Origin: Anopheles merus
Lineage: Eukaryota; Arthropoda; Insecta; Diptera; Culicidae
Direction: 5' to 3'
Assembly (NCBI RefSeq): GCF_017562075.2
Contig: NC_054083.1
Span: 45,687,269-45,751,268 of the forward strand
Length of the DNA: 64,000 nucleotides
Shown: positions 9,941-23,220 of the stretch, one piece after another
Layout: the number at the start of each line of letters is the position of its first letter
Numbering within the stretch: the first letter of the stretch is position 1
Notes under the pieces: generated by a model
The model's input: the letters and a program-made list of their open reading frames with translations, nothing else
Database searches by the model: none
What the model was told of the DNA's origin: nothing
Made by a program: the position numbers and the translations under genes

Positions 9941-12900
9941 GTAAGATAAGAAAGTTTTCACTCTGTCGCGTTTCCACCGCGTTACTTCACTGCTTTTGAA
10001 GCCTTTTTTGGTGGACTTTGCTGGGGCGGGTGGTTGCTTTCACCGAGCCGAACCGTCCCGTTGGTCGTTTTGCTTAGTGAAGTTGTAGCCACTTTTGGTC
10101 CCGGCACTTTGCGTGGGTTTGTTGCTTGCTTTCTAATGTACATCAGGGAACTGCATCAAGGAACCACTTTTCCGTGCTTTGTGATAATCTACCGTTCGGT
10201 AGAGTTTCGAATCTAGCTCCACCGGGCAGTACGGGGGGAAAAATGAAGCGAACCTCTTAGCCAGATTCGGGCAGGCGTTCGGACCTTCCGGCCAAAACGT
10301 GATTAACGATGTCTTCTCTTCCCAGGCCCAGACCGCCAGAGTCAGTCAAAATGGAGCGGAATCTGGTCCGATTGGGGGGAAGCAGACAACTTGAAACCGT
10401 TCGCTGCTACTACTATTGAGCTCTAGTGGCAGCAGCAGTAGCAGCAGCAGCAAAAAACCGAAGCGAACGCCTGTGTCTCTGCTAAAAAGTATGCCTCCAG
10501 TCTCATCATCAATCAAATTGAGCGCAGTTTTCGGGTTCCGTTTGTTTGTCACAGCAACATTTCTTTTTTTTTTTTTTGTGTTGCTTTCTTCTCTCGTTCG
10601 GCCTTCTGTCGTCTTCGGCGGCTCTGTTCGCTTCATTTTTCGTCCTTGATTATCTACCATCTGGATAGCTTCCCAGCATAATGGCCCGCGGGGGCCCACA
10701 GGGGCCGTTGTGTTTCCGCTGGATGGATGGATCGTTCTTCCGGAATTGCATGTTTATTGTCACCATATTTATGATGGTTAGTAATATCTTATGAATCTGT
10801 CAGTTCCCGCGCCACACAGCGACATCGAAACAGCACATTCAAGCGAATGTATTTTTTCTTCTTGCACCCCATTCCCGTCCGCCTCGTTATTGCTCTATTA
10901 CTTCATCGGTCGTGCGCCAGTTTAGCTCAGCCCTCCATCGGGGAGCCCTCACTGCTAAAACAACCGGGAAAAAAAACTCGCACACAAACACAACCCACCC
11001 CAATTGTTCGCTGTGCGCCGTGCGGGCTCAGTCAATCTATTTCTACAATGCCAATTCCTGCTCCAATTGCCGAACTGCCTGCTCCGCTTTCCGTTCTACC
11101 CAATAACAATCGTTCTTCACGACGTCTGCAACGGGCAGGCTGGCAGGCTGGAAAAATCAATGAAAATTCGAATGCAAGAAAAGCACATGGCTGCGGCGAG
11201 CCGTGGCAACAGCAAACCGGACGTTTGCTCGTCGATGGGTTTGATGGCTGTTTAGTTGTTTTTTTTTCGTGCTGTGTGCTTCAATCGATTATTTTTTATA
11301 TTGTTCAATGTTCTTCTCTTGTGCAATGGACCGTGTTTGGATTGTGTTCTGGGGGGAAGGGCAGCAGCTTGCTTGGGCAGTAGCTCAGTACATTGTAAAC
11401 GAAGCTCATTCTAATGTACCTTTGCTGGGTCAACATGGCTAGAACGGATGTTGGTGAAACTTACTAAAATAAAGCTAATGCTGCCCTACCTCACCAAAAC
11501 TACTGTGAAGTTATACCAAAAAAGGATCAATCCTCTCGTAGCCATGTACTAAATACTATTGCAGCCAGCCACACTCAACTGGCTCTAGGTGTAAGTTAAC
11601 TAGTACTGTCAGCTAAACCAAAAACGCTCTCTTCTTTTTTCTTTCTCTCTCTCACTCTATCTCTCCCTCCCGCTTCAATCTCAACCCACACTTCAAAACA
11701 TAGTACATTGGGGTAGTAAAAATTTCCACTTTGTTAGTTTGCACCAACGTTGCCACTTGCCAGGCTTTGAAGCGTTTGAAACTTCTCTAACTCCGATGGT
11801 TGAAGAGTGGCAAGTGACAGACGATGGAAATTCGATGGAATGCCATGGATGGTACGTTGGCACACTAGGTGCGCCGAGATTTGGCTAGTTTTTCGAGCAC
11901 CAGACGATGACGAGTGTTCTGCCAATAAGTCGGGTACGAGCAGCCGGTTGAGTGGGTTCGAACGTTATCCTTTTGCCGCTTTTCCTACGTGGTGCGTTGT
12001 GGGGCGGATACGATTGGGAATGACTAATACAAGCTGGGCTGGGTCGGCCAAAAAGCTTAGAAAAGGTCGATTAAATTTAAAAGTCGTCCACTGTTGCAAT
12101 TTAGTAGCATTCAAAATTGTGGACCGTTTATTATTTATTAACCAAAAATTCAATTTTGAATTTGTGTGCTTCATTGTAAATATACTGTCTACGTTTAACA
12201 CTTGCAACATAAGAAGCTCTTATCAGCTTTTTAAAACAAAAATACCCACCAAGAGCAGTAAAAAATATATTTAAAAGATAAATAATTCACTGATGAACAA
12301 TCAGTCATCTCCAATCTACTTAGAACGTTAAGTCAACAACTAGTAAAGAAGCCAGATCATGACTGAAGACTGAAAAAAAATTATACTTAAAAAAACCTGT
12401 TCATGTCAAAAGAAGAAACAAAAAACCCCTTTTTTGTTTCAATTTCACAAGCAATAGCCACTGATGAAAGAGCTGAAGAATGAAAAGAAACAAAGTCGCA
12501 AGTAAGTAGATAATATGGAAACTACCCGCACCCGATCACTTTACCCGATTCCAATTAAAGCAATGTGGTGTGTCTTAGCAACCGCCTCTTCCCTTGCGCG
12601 ATGCGCAAAGCAATGGAAGCAACTCACGAAAAAAGCGCTACTTGCTACTGCTTTGTTTTTCCTCTCCGGAGCTACTTCATCACAATTCACTGCTACCGAG
12701 CAACGGATCCAAATCCTTCTATCTCTGCAACGTTCTGGGTCCTGGCTTTTCCTTTTTTTTTTTTATTCGAATAAGTAGGACAATCAGGAGCGACCAGGCG
12801 CCCGACACTGGTGAAACGGCCGACTCACCTCGGGATCACGTTCCAAGTTGAGCCGCAAATACTGCAACCTGGCCGAAAGTCGAAAGCGGGATAGGAAACA

Positions 12901-15171
12901 TAAACTAGCGAGCTGCGAATCACACGAGTTCACTTTTCGATCCTGTTTTTTTTACAGTTGCTTGCAGTTGCCACTGCAGCAGCAGCAGCAGCAGACGAGC
13001 ACCCGTACAGATTGATGAAGGCAAAATAATGAATTAAACTAAATTCGCTGCAGTAGTTTGCTGCTGTTCGTCTGTCCGTCGGTCCGCCCCCGTGTTTGCG
13101 TGATAATGGGGCACCGGCTGCACTCGGACCGAATGATTGAGCGCTCGAAGAAGGTCGTATAAAGAGATAAAAGTCCTCAGATTGTGAATTGAATTGCGGT
13201 TGCTGGGTGTGTGTTTTTCTCCGGGCATCTCTTTGTATCCCGTTCACTGCAATCGGAGTTTTTCTTTTGGTTTTGGTTGGAGTGTCCATTTTTCCCGGGA
13301 CGATTTTATTGACAATCGCGCCCGAGAGCCCACGTTCAGACATTGTTCCAGTATCCAGTGCGAAGAGAGAAAACCTTACCATTTTGCCGTTGAGCCACAT
13401 TTAACGAAAGCCAAGCAAGAACAGACCAAATGAAAATAGAAAAACAATCTTCTGCTTCTCCCTCACACGGGTAAACGTACGGGTAAACACAGGGTGAACA
13501 ACAGGGAACCGAAGGAAACCCCTAGCAAACAAACGAGATAAAAATGCCGGTGCAGAAAACTGTTGAACCGCATTCGAACGGTGTGGAATGGGGGAGGGGG
13601 GTCGGGTGAGGGGTGAGTGAGGGCACGGTTTGGAGCGGTTAGGTTTTGCTGCATCGAGCTGGAAACGTGTTTATTTCCATTTGCACAAACATTTAATGCG
13701 ACAAGATCGGTGGAGCGTAAATTTCAATTTTATTGACTTAATTAATGTTTGTTGCATGGGCTGTCCCGGGGTTTTGAGCGTTTATGCGGTTGGTGGTTTG
13801 GTGGTTCACGGTGGTGTAGAAAAGCGGACGACAAAGTAGAGGCACAGTCGAAGCGTGCGGGAATGGAAATTTGCTCCGGTTTGCTCGTATCCTCGATCCT
13901 AATTTCTCTAACAGCCAGTGGTGCTGGTGGTGATGGTGCAGCTTCCATCGCTGTTCCTTCTGGTGGAATCTGGTGGAATCTTGTGCCCATCCGACCGGGT
14001 TGCCCAGTTTGCTCTTCATAAATTCCGCCCTGTATTACATGTCCGCAACCGCCATTCTGCGGACAGTGCACTGGGGTTTAGGGGGTTGGGGTGTACATTC
14101 AAGTCTGCAGCATTGATGAGCAGTGGTGTTGGTTGTGGACTTTAGAGCGTACCCTCGGCAGGAAATACCCGGAACGGAAACGGTACCCAGCAAACACTGC
14201 ATGTGTGGTTGGGCGTGTAAGAGACAGGGAGTTCGAGAAGGAGAAGTTCCTGGGGATGGGTAGTAGAGGCGCCCAGTTGGCCATCGATCCCCGATGCTCT
14301 CGTGGTCGAGATGTCGGTCGGAGATGATACCGAATTAATTACAGCTGATTGCGTTGTAATTGAAGTGTGAATACGCTATTCCCATCGGTGGTGATGTGGT
14401 GTGGCACGGACATCGTGGTACATGCGATTTGGGAATGGGGGAAAACGCCGCTCCTAATGGGCAGGCAGGGGAAGAGGGGTCAGACGATTTGACGTTTGGC
14501 CGGCGACAGCTCACCGGTTTTGTTAGCGCTTGACACTAATTTCATGTCCAGCGGAATCAATTCCTTTGATGATTGAATGGTGCAAGTTGATGCGGATGTT
14601 TCTTGCATGCTGAAATTGTTTAGCGTTTACGCAGCGCGCCAGCAACAGTTATTCAATTCTGCGAAGTAGTCTGGTGGAGTAATGTCAATATGATTGAGTT
14701 TCAAGAATTTTGGTTTGGTTGTTAAGTTAGTATAAATTAATGTTTAATGTGACTTTAACCTTTGACCGTTTAATATGCATTAGATAAACCAACTACTTTA
14801 AACCAAGTAAGATTTGTCATGAAATAAATATTGGACTAAACCTTCTCAAGTTGATGTTATGGTAAATATTTTTTTAAGCTAAATGTATTGTTTGCTACAT
14901 ACTTGCTTAAACATTAAGGACGTTTATATAATCAAAAAATTGTCAAAATTCATACACTACTTCTATTTCTATACTAGCAGCTCATTCATTGAAAAAACGC
15001 CCGAAAGTATGCAATTTCCATAACACAATCATGTTTTTTATGTATCATTTCGATTTGATTAAAATATCCAATTAGAATACTTCTGAAATACTATACAATA
15101 GTTCTAACACGAAAATATACCAAACTTTTACTCCTCCCAGCCGTTGAGCTGGTTTCACATTCCAGAGCAAG
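9941..15171. other. Probable intron or intergenic DNA
   Basis: Starts with the donor GTAAGATAAG. Holds short CAG runs (about 10430-10452 and 12976-12993) that create glutamine or serine runs in some frames, a perfect short inverted repeat at 12415-12440, and AT-rich tracts at 12.1-12.5 and 14.7-15.1 kb. No supported gene. Confidence 0.55.
12415..12440. repeat. Perfect 11-bp inverted repeat with CCCC loop
   Basis: GAAACAAAAAA, four C, then TTTTTTGTTTC: both arms pair perfectly. It lies in AT-rich non-coding DNA. It could be a stem-loop in RNA or a mutation-prone palindrome; no known motif is matched. Confidence 0.85.
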
Positions 15172-15438
15172 TCAAATTCTTTCGAAAAGCAGGCTAATGC
15201 CCACCCCGACAGTGATAAGCACAGGAATTAGAAAATTCTTCCACACCATCCGCGCATCGAAAAACCATGCAAGCAAAGTGGCAAAGTAATGCTTTAATGA
15301 TACTACGGACAAGATAGATAATGTGAAGAAGGGACCCCGGGAAACGAGAACCAGTACGCCCGGTCGTTCCTTCACAGTGGCTTCCATGATCGTTTCGAAC
15401 GTTTTGGGGGTGGTGCTGTTTTGGTGCTCAAAATTCAT
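15172..15438 (-). CDS. Hypothetical small membrane protein, 88 residues
   Basis: Minus-strand frame from the ATG at 15438 to TGA. The N-terminal 27 residues are polar (MNFEHQNSTTPKTFETIMEA), with a possible N-glycosylation sequon at N7. Two hydrophobic segments follow, about residues 28-47 (with RGPFF in the middle) and 69-85 (FLIPVLITVGVGISLLF), ending ERI. A middle part with aromatic and basic residues (SLKHYFATLLAWFFDARMVW) lies between. The frame is open upstream for 28 codons without a better ATG, so the true start could be earlier or on another exon; a CGTTCCGTAG acceptor lies near 15515-15525. I do not recognise a family. Length is within chance expectation, but composition and codons look genuine. 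Confidence 0.28.
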   Translation of the reverse strand: MNFEHQNSTTPKTFETIMEATVKERPGVLVLVSRGPFFTLSILSVVSLKHYFATLLAWFFDARMVWKNFLIPVLITVGVGISLLFERI

Positions 15439-18400
15439 TAAAATTTTACCTCCTGCCACGCTTTCTCCTGTGCTACCATCACTTCGTGTTAGGTTGGAAT
15501 GGCCTACGGAACGGATTTGGCATCAGATTCACTTCAAAAATACCCGGACGAGAATCTGCCTTTGCAGGCAAAAATTCTGCCAGCAAATGCAAATTTGTAT
15601 CTCTTCATCCCGGTTGAGAGAATCTGGATGGGCTTTCATGGTGTTTCGTGCTTTGCACACTTCTCACCCCTTACCCTCATCTGCTGATTTTCTTTCCATT
15701 TTACTCCACTTTACCATAGCGTCGGCCTCGCCCCCGGCAGCATGGGATCACCATCACCAGCATCATCATCAGCGTGTAGCATAAACATCGGGTACCGCAA
15801 CATAGAAAACAACCTTCATTTCGTTCATTTCCTGGCCCAATTTTCATTTCCATCATCATTCCTTCCGTATGACCGTATGGTTGAAAATCACCGTCCATTC
15901 CGGGTAAGGGTTTGGCTCACATTTGTCTCCCCGCCTGCAACCGTTCACGGCCTGTTTCGTTGGCGGAGGGAATGGGCATGTCTTTGCTGAATCAGGATTC
16001 TCTCTCCGTCCGCACGCGCAATGGATCCGGCTCACCCGACAGGAACAGGTTGGTCTGCCAAAAGATAGGAATGTGTGTCTTTACGCGAGAGCTCAAAAAT
16101 CATATGTCATACCAAACGTCAGCGGACATCGTTCGACATCGTCTTGTGCTGCTACTACTCGGTGGAAGGATATGGGTTAGCATCCGTCACCATGAGCTCT
16201 GGTCACGCACCATCGAAGAAGCAATACCTTTTTCCTCCCCCAAAAGGTATGCCATCCAATTCGAGGGAAGCAGCTGGGTGCTGGTGTATCTCGTTTCTTT
16301 CTTTTGCTGTTGCTTCCTTCCCCAAAATGATTTCACCGTTGGGAATGGGTACAATCTCTTCCCGGTGTGATATGGTCCCAGGAAAAGGGCGCTTGGCTGG
16401 AGCGAGGCACAACCATTCGAAAGTAGCTCATTTGTATGCATGAGGTCAAATCAAAGTATTCTAATTTAATTTCGTCTGATTTTGGCTTTTGGGGATACGA
16501 CAAGCCGATGATCTGTAGGGAGTGGTTGTAGGGAGCATATGGATCACGTAGGAAGGAGTGCGTTTTCGTTACAAAAATGCTGTAAAAATGTCAATTTAAA
16601 ATCATATTATTCGTCGAAAAGTAACAATGTGTCTTAACAAACCAGAATTAAAAAGTATTTGGTTCTTCTTTGAAATAGTTACCTTTTTGCTAGTTTTCTT
16701 ATGTTATCCAAGCGATGCTAATTGCCATTGTTCTGGGTCATTACACCAGAACATTTGTAGGGTCGTTTTAACATTCACCGCAGTGAACGTTAAACGAGCG
16801 GAAAATGCAATAGTTTTTCATTGCTAAACTAATGCGAAGAGAATAAAAAACAATGTTATGTAAATTACTTAAAAATGAAAGGGAAAAGGAATTAAATAAA
16901 GAGATCGTTGTTTGATTCAAAAGAAAAGGTAATGATATTGCTTTGCGTATCAGTTTTCCAACGTTTTCCAAAGAGTAGATATAAGTTCTTATCATAGAAA
17001 TTCGTCCAAAACTACAATTGACTGCTTTTTCAAGTACGAAATAATTGCAATCAAATATAATTTCATACCAATGCATTCTGAAAAGAAAACACAGCCAATC
17101 GACTACAATTGGGTTAACACATGAAGCATCTGCACAAAACTGCTTATCAATGTTTGTGTGCCATTAGTGCCGGGTGATGGAAAAGTTCCGAACCCAGCAC
17201 CGTGTATGCGCCATGGATGACCAGTTTATGCTTGGGCATACGTGCGCTCAAAGCGCTTTTCTTGAACTGATAGAAGGAAGCCACTGGAAAGAGAACGATC
17301 AGGCCAAAAGCTTAGTCCATAAATTTTGTGAATAAAAATCGCAAATAAAGCAGATTTTTCCGTTGCACCCACCAAAGCTGTGGATAGTAAACTTTTTTTT
17401 CCCCACCGTGAGAATGCGATATGCGAGGAAAAATGAACACCGAAGCAATCTTTGGCACATTGCTTAAGCCTTTCTCGATTATCTTTTGCTGCGATGCTCG
17501 TAGCTTTTTTAAGCAAAAAAAGCATCGCTTGTGGCTCGATGGATGACTGTATGTTTCGATACGTTATTACACACGTACGGAGTTCTGGGGGGGAAACGGC
17601 GAAGCAAAGAAACGCCACCATATAGCACACGCTTGTGCCAAAAGCATCACGCGAGCGTACGGTACATGCAACATCGATATCGTCTTGGAACCACGAAAAA
17701 ATGGTCCCACATATTCACAATTCTCACTGTGCTCGTGCTGTTTCGATAGTTGGTGTAAAATTTGCACTGCCGGTACCCTGGCTGCAACGATGTGTGAATG
17801 CACGAGTTGGCAATACTAACCCGGTATCGTTGTTGGATGGCGCCGGCACACTCTCAAGCAAAAACGAAAAGGATGTAGTTGGCGTGCTAGCTTCGCTGAG
17901 TCACCTTTGCGCCAAGCGGTGTGGTTGGAGTTTGAGAAGCAAAATCTTCCCAATAAGCATAAAGCACACATACACACGGTATTTCTTCAACCCGTTCTTC
18001 CCGTATCGCTCGTGTATGTATGTCCGTGTTTGGCCGTATGACAAGAGGGCCAATCGATGTCCGCCCCACCACGCCAACATGTACCGGGGCCAAAAGATGA
18101 AGCATTATAAAATATCTGCAACGAGATATACACGTTACGCTTGCTTCCCACCATAAACTACCGTGCTTTTTTGCTGTCTCGGTGTATGTGTGTGTGTGTG
18201 TGTGTGTACGGGCACCGATAGGTAATCTTTTCCTTTCCCCCTATTTTTTTTGCTGATCGGGGGTTGAAAGTTTGTTTCCGGTTCAGTATCTCTTTTTCAC
18301 CACCCCACTGTTCTGCTTCAGTGTTCTGTGCGGTGTCATCAATATTTTCCTTCAGCAGCGCTACAGCTACTCAAACCTCCGCCTCAACATTCCGCGATTT

Positions 18401-18785
18401 TGCTACCGTTTTACCCCGTTTGCCTTACCAGCCCGAAACTCCCTGGAGAGGTGGTCGAAACAAACGGCAGCCACCGGTAACCAGTGCCACCCAACGCACA
18501 GGCCCCGGTGTCTTGCCCGGGTGACCCAAAATCCCGCTGGGATTGGGACAACCGAAAACCGATTCTTGCAAGGCAAGCGGCAGTTGATTAAGACAGACAA
18601 ATCGCTAAACTACGTGCCTAGATTCGGCTGCCGCCGATGGAACGGTAGCCCGAAACAAGTGGGTTCGACAAACGGAACCTTCCACCTTTTGGCTTTCTGG
18701 CACGACTGTAGAAGCAGTCATACCAATACCAATACCGTTGGGCGATGGGTTTTGTGTTTCCTTTTTTGCTGTTGGGTTATTTTAG
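15439..18785. other. Non-coding stretch
   Basis: Mixed composition, with an AT-rich centre at 16.5-17.1 kb and a (TG)n run near 18187-18207. A plus-strand frame of 173 codons at 17635-18156 lacks domain or splice support. The end (18750-18785) is a T-rich tract ending TTATTTTAG, a plausible acceptor. Confidence 0.55.
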
Positions 18786-18794
18786 CCCCTTAAG
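18786..18794 (+). other. Candidate 9-base microexon
   Basis: The nine bases CCCCTTAAG lie between a good acceptor (CTTTTTTGCTG and on to TTATTTTAG at 18785) and a good donor, GTAAGC at 18795. A 9-base exon would keep the reading frame. The nine bases could instead be part of a weak recursive splice site with AAG at the junction. No transcript evidence can be seen here. Confidence 0.2.
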
Positions 18795-18877
18795 GTAAGC
18801 CCAATGTTTGGCAAAGGATTGGTCGTTTGGAATAAAATGTACAATTTATTGGGTTGCTGTCCGTGCGTAAACAGGAG

Positions 18878-18881
<4 letters not shown>

Positions 18882-18947
<66 letters not shown>
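18882..18947. repeat. (GA)n microsatellite, about 66 bases
   Basis: Pure GA array. It makes an alternating R-E run in the overlapping plus-strand frame, which is why that frame is not called a gene. Confidence 0.97.
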
Positions 18948-18950
<3 letters not shown>

Positions 18951-21044
18951 AGGAGCAATAAAGTCGATGTAGATCGCTTACTGCACTCAAGAAAACTGCG
19001 TGCATCGAACCGTAGCTTTGTCGATGAATTATCAATACATTTATTTTGTTTATTGTAGTTTTTTTTCAGTTGAGTTGAATTATAGTTGGTTGGAAAATGT
19101 GTTCACTGAAAAAAAGGCATCTCCAGCGCACATTATCACAATCATTTGAAACCACAGTTAGGGCACAGTGCTCAGAAATAGATAATGTGTGTCTGTGTGC
19201 GCGTGTGTTTTTCATTTACACATCTAATTAAAAATAAACAATTTAGATTTTCCAATAATGTTTGCACCATCAAGCGTCAATACAATCAGTTTTGCAATCA
19301 ATTTTTAAAAAAAGTGTAGAACAAATAACAAGCTGCATTACATTGTTGCATTGTGACGTTAATTGAATTTCGAATGTTATTGTGATGAACCTCATGTGCT
19401 CTGCTGTGTTTTAGTGGTACAAATTAATCAAATGTAATGTTTGAATGTCGATGTATTTAATAGAAGTGATTTTAAACATATTGTACTGTTGTGTCGGGAT
19501 TATAGAGGGTTTGCCATTTGCATCACATGCTGTTGATGAAATAATAATGTTATTGAACCGTACATGACACAAAAAAAAATCATCTGCAAATACGATTAAA
19601 GCATGACACTGCTAATTCCCGCTGCCCAAGCGTAGCTTTTCAAATGTGACGCATACATTAATATTCACACACAGACACACACAAACGCTCGCTGCTAAAC
19701 GGTTGCAATAAAACTTATGTCACGTAGCCGTTGTTTTTCCTGCACATTGTGTACCCTATTGGGTACACACTCCAGCACAACTCGTACCCCGACACCATTT
19801 CGGCAGCTGAAGGCTCTAAAGCAACCAAACCACAATCGGATTTGAGGTGTGCTCGGGCCCGGGTTTTTCCGCATCGTTTTGTTTTGTTTTGCTTCTCCCT
19901 CACCGCAAACACTTGTTTTGGAGTGGAATGCACACACACACGCAGGATGCGCACGGATGTTGCAAATGAGTTAAGCTGGTGCTGGTGGAGTGAACTTTAA
20001 ATGCAGCTCCACCGCGTCGAGTAGCGGAACAGACGACAAAACATAAAAAGACTCCAACAAATCCCAGCACATCAAAACTGGTTGTCACAGTGAACAATAA
20101 AGTGCTAACAATTGCTCCCCACCGGCTCGAAACGGAACAAATGGGACACCCCAAAACCCTGGACCCCGCGGAACGCGGACATGCAACATGCAATTATGGT
20201 TGATTGTGTGTATGTTTGAAAGTCCTTTCAGGAACTCTCTCCTTCTGTCCACGCGTGATGCGGGTTTGACGAGTTTGTTGGCATTTAATAATTTATGTGT
20301 ACAATTACCGTGATCCCGGGACTCAGGCCATTTTCAACCGTAGCAAAACCGTAGGCCATCCCCACCTCCCGCCACGCATCCGGGACAGCAGGAAGCGCAG
20401 CCAGCGGAATCAAAGACCTGGCCGGAATTTGTAATGTCATGTTAATCAAATTAATTATGGATAATTGTGGGAACTTTTGTGAAGCCACGGGTCGCGTGAA
20501 GTCCCTCGAAAGGGCGCACACACACACACTCGATGACATCGGGTGTGACAGTAAACTGCGCACGTGTCTGATCCGGCGTACACAGATACGCGCACGGTGT
20601 GGATGAGGTACGAGAAAATCTGATAAACAACCACACACACAGAGTGTAAATAGCCTCGGCTGGAAGAAGTTTTCCCCTCTGGTGCGAGCCGCCCATGCTT
20701 TATGGCTTTGATTTTTGGAAAAGATTACATCCCCTGAGCTCCTCTCCATTGGCACGCCCGCTGGTTGGCGTGGGTCGACAAGTCGACCGGCCAGCGCAGT
20801 GCGTGCGTACCTGAGATGGCTTCATAATGTCGTGCCGTGATGACGCGCCGGGCTCGTAATTTGTCTGTTTTAATTTCGCGTCCCATTATCCCGCCCCGGG
20901 CAATGGCGAATGTTTTCCGGGACGCTTGGCTTGGGACACCAGCACACACACACACACACACATTTGCACGAGCGCAAAAATAGCGCAAAGACACGCAGCA
21001 GTACGCAACAGCCAACAGGGTGGGTAAGAAATCGCCGCCGGAAG

Positions 21045-21094
<50 letters not shown>

Positions 21095-23220
21095 GGGTGC
21101 TGTCCGCGTGACAAGCAAAGTTTCGGCACGGTAAGAAAAGTTACTCCTCTTGAAGCGTCTTCAGCGCCAAGGCACGTGCGTCTGGGGCAAGTTTTATATG
21201 CTTGGAAGGAAGTTTGGAGAAGGCATAACATAACACCGCTCCAGCAGCGGCGGATGGGCGGCGAATAATCAGATCCTTCCGGGTGTCTTCCTTGGTTGGT
21301 GTCACTGGGAAACTGTGTGTGTGTGACTTGAACCAACCAACTAGAGGGACGGCGTTTCTTTCCCGCGCGCATCGAACGAAATCGGAGCGAACGAGATTTG
21401 AATTATTCACGAAGACGCGAACGATGCGCAACGTGAGGACTAGTTTTGCCAACAATGATTTGCACGAGTTGCCCTTCTTATCAGGTGCGCTTGGAAGCGT
21501 GGAGCAGGAGCTCTCCTGAGTAGATGGGTGTAAGAAAGTTTCACCGTATTTTGTAACCGAAGGCAGCAGCCAGATTGCACAGATTGATAAGCCTCACAAT
21601 CGCATAAGTATGTGTGTGTGTGTGTGTCAAATGGTTTAGTAAGCTGAAGAGGAACAGAAACTAAGCGAGATACTTTTACCATTTGCCGAAATTACGTTCA
21701 GTTCAGGTTCGGTATCGCTGCCTTTCCAAATCGGCCGTTGGTCGGGGTGGGGAATCTTCCTCATCTTAGCGACTAGTGAGTTTTGGGGCGTAAATTTGTA
21801 CCAGAATTTCAATTAGCCGCCACCGATCAACATATAAATGAACGGTAATTTTTCCCACCGAACGCAACCGAACCGTCCCTGTCCCGCCCGCCAGCAGCAG
21901 CAGCAGCAAAGAGTAGCGACTTCAAAGCCTTGCACGTTTCACTGTAGGCCTCATAATCATAACTAGCCTGATTCACTTATCTGAATTCCGACGTCGGTGC
22001 GCGTCGCTCATTTCGTATGATAAAAAACGGTCTTTTGCAAAGGTGCGCGGGTCGTCTTTGTTCCTATTTGGACGTTAAGGAGCATCCGGATGGTGTGTGT
22101 TCGGGAAAGGGAAATGAGCGAACCCCCCAACGTTGGTCGTGGGTTGATTTTGAGTAAGCTTAATTTCATTAGCTTACCCGACGCTCGACCGGAGATTCGT
22201 TGGAAATGACTGATGGACTGTGCCGAAACTGAACTCCTCACGGGGGAAGCGATACTTGGGAATGGTTAAGTTATGATGTGTAATTAATAATCTTAACCGC
22301 TTTATTCACCACCGCTTCTCGGCTTTAAGAGAATGCTGGCAGTAGTATCTCCGTTTGGTTAGTGTCGATTTGTGGATTCCGAGAGTCGATCGAAGCTGAT
22401 ACCGATTAAATATTTGACATGGGTTCCCCGCAATTCCCCACAGAATGACCCACCAGCTCAAAGTAATGCAAGTTTTAAAGCATTTGCCCTTCTATTAGTG
22501 GTCCTTCGAACCGGATCTTCGACCTTCTGCAGTCGTTGGATCCGTGCTGGATGTGTAATGGATGTAGTTGGATGAAGCAAGCAAAAAATGAAAGGATCAA
22601 CATAAACTATCCTGTAAACGGTAGTAACATCGTCAGCTTTGTTTGACTTGGTGTGTGTTACTGGGTGTTTGGTATCGTGCTTGTATCGCTGCCGGGTTGT
22701 TCTGTCGATACCCGTTCGCTAATCAACACACCGTTCCATTTTAATCCAATTACCCATTTACTTTCGTTCGCTCCACGCCGTCGTCGGTAAGGTTAAACCC
22801 CCCCCCCGGTTTCAAACATGCAGCGGTACAGCACCGCCACAGAGTCACTTATCCGTCCCGAAAATCCCTTCGTTAAGGTCGGATTAAGTGCAGCTGGTGG
22901 AAGGGTGGGTTCGTGCAAGTGTGTGTCGGTGCCAACGGAGGGAGCGGTGGCGAGAATCAATTAAAACCATTTTCGTCGGCAATTAAAAATAATTGGTTCA
23001 CATTCGTTTTGATATGTTTCTTTGCTGGCGCAGGAATGCGCACACACACTCATATATATACGGAAATACACGTCAGCATGAGATTTTTCGGTCACATGTC
23101 TTGTCTGGTTTCGTCTGTTTTGGTTGATAGGGTGGCAAAAGTAGAGTGTTAGTTTAATGTTCAGTTTTACATGTGTTTTGTTTTTGGAGACACATTCTCA
23201 TGTGAAAATAGTGAAACAAA
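18948..23220. other. Non-coding stretch with microsatellites
   Basis: Includes a perfect palindrome at 19748-19769, CA arrays at 20942-20961 and 21047-21093, a CAG run near 21894-21907 and a run of C near 22797. Cysteine-valine or histidine-threonine frames across the CA arrays are artefacts. No supported gene. Confidence 0.6.
21047..21093. repeat. (CA)n microsatellite
   Basis: About 47 bases of pure CA. Confidence 0.97.

Noticed and set aside
11946..11975. GGGTTCGAAC resembling a tRNA B box
   Set aside because: No A box, anticodon arm or pairing acceptor stem at the proper distances.
13150..13180. TATAAAGAG box-like sequence
   Set aside because: The initiator-like sequence downstream is TCAGAT, not TCAGTY, and no supported ORF follows.
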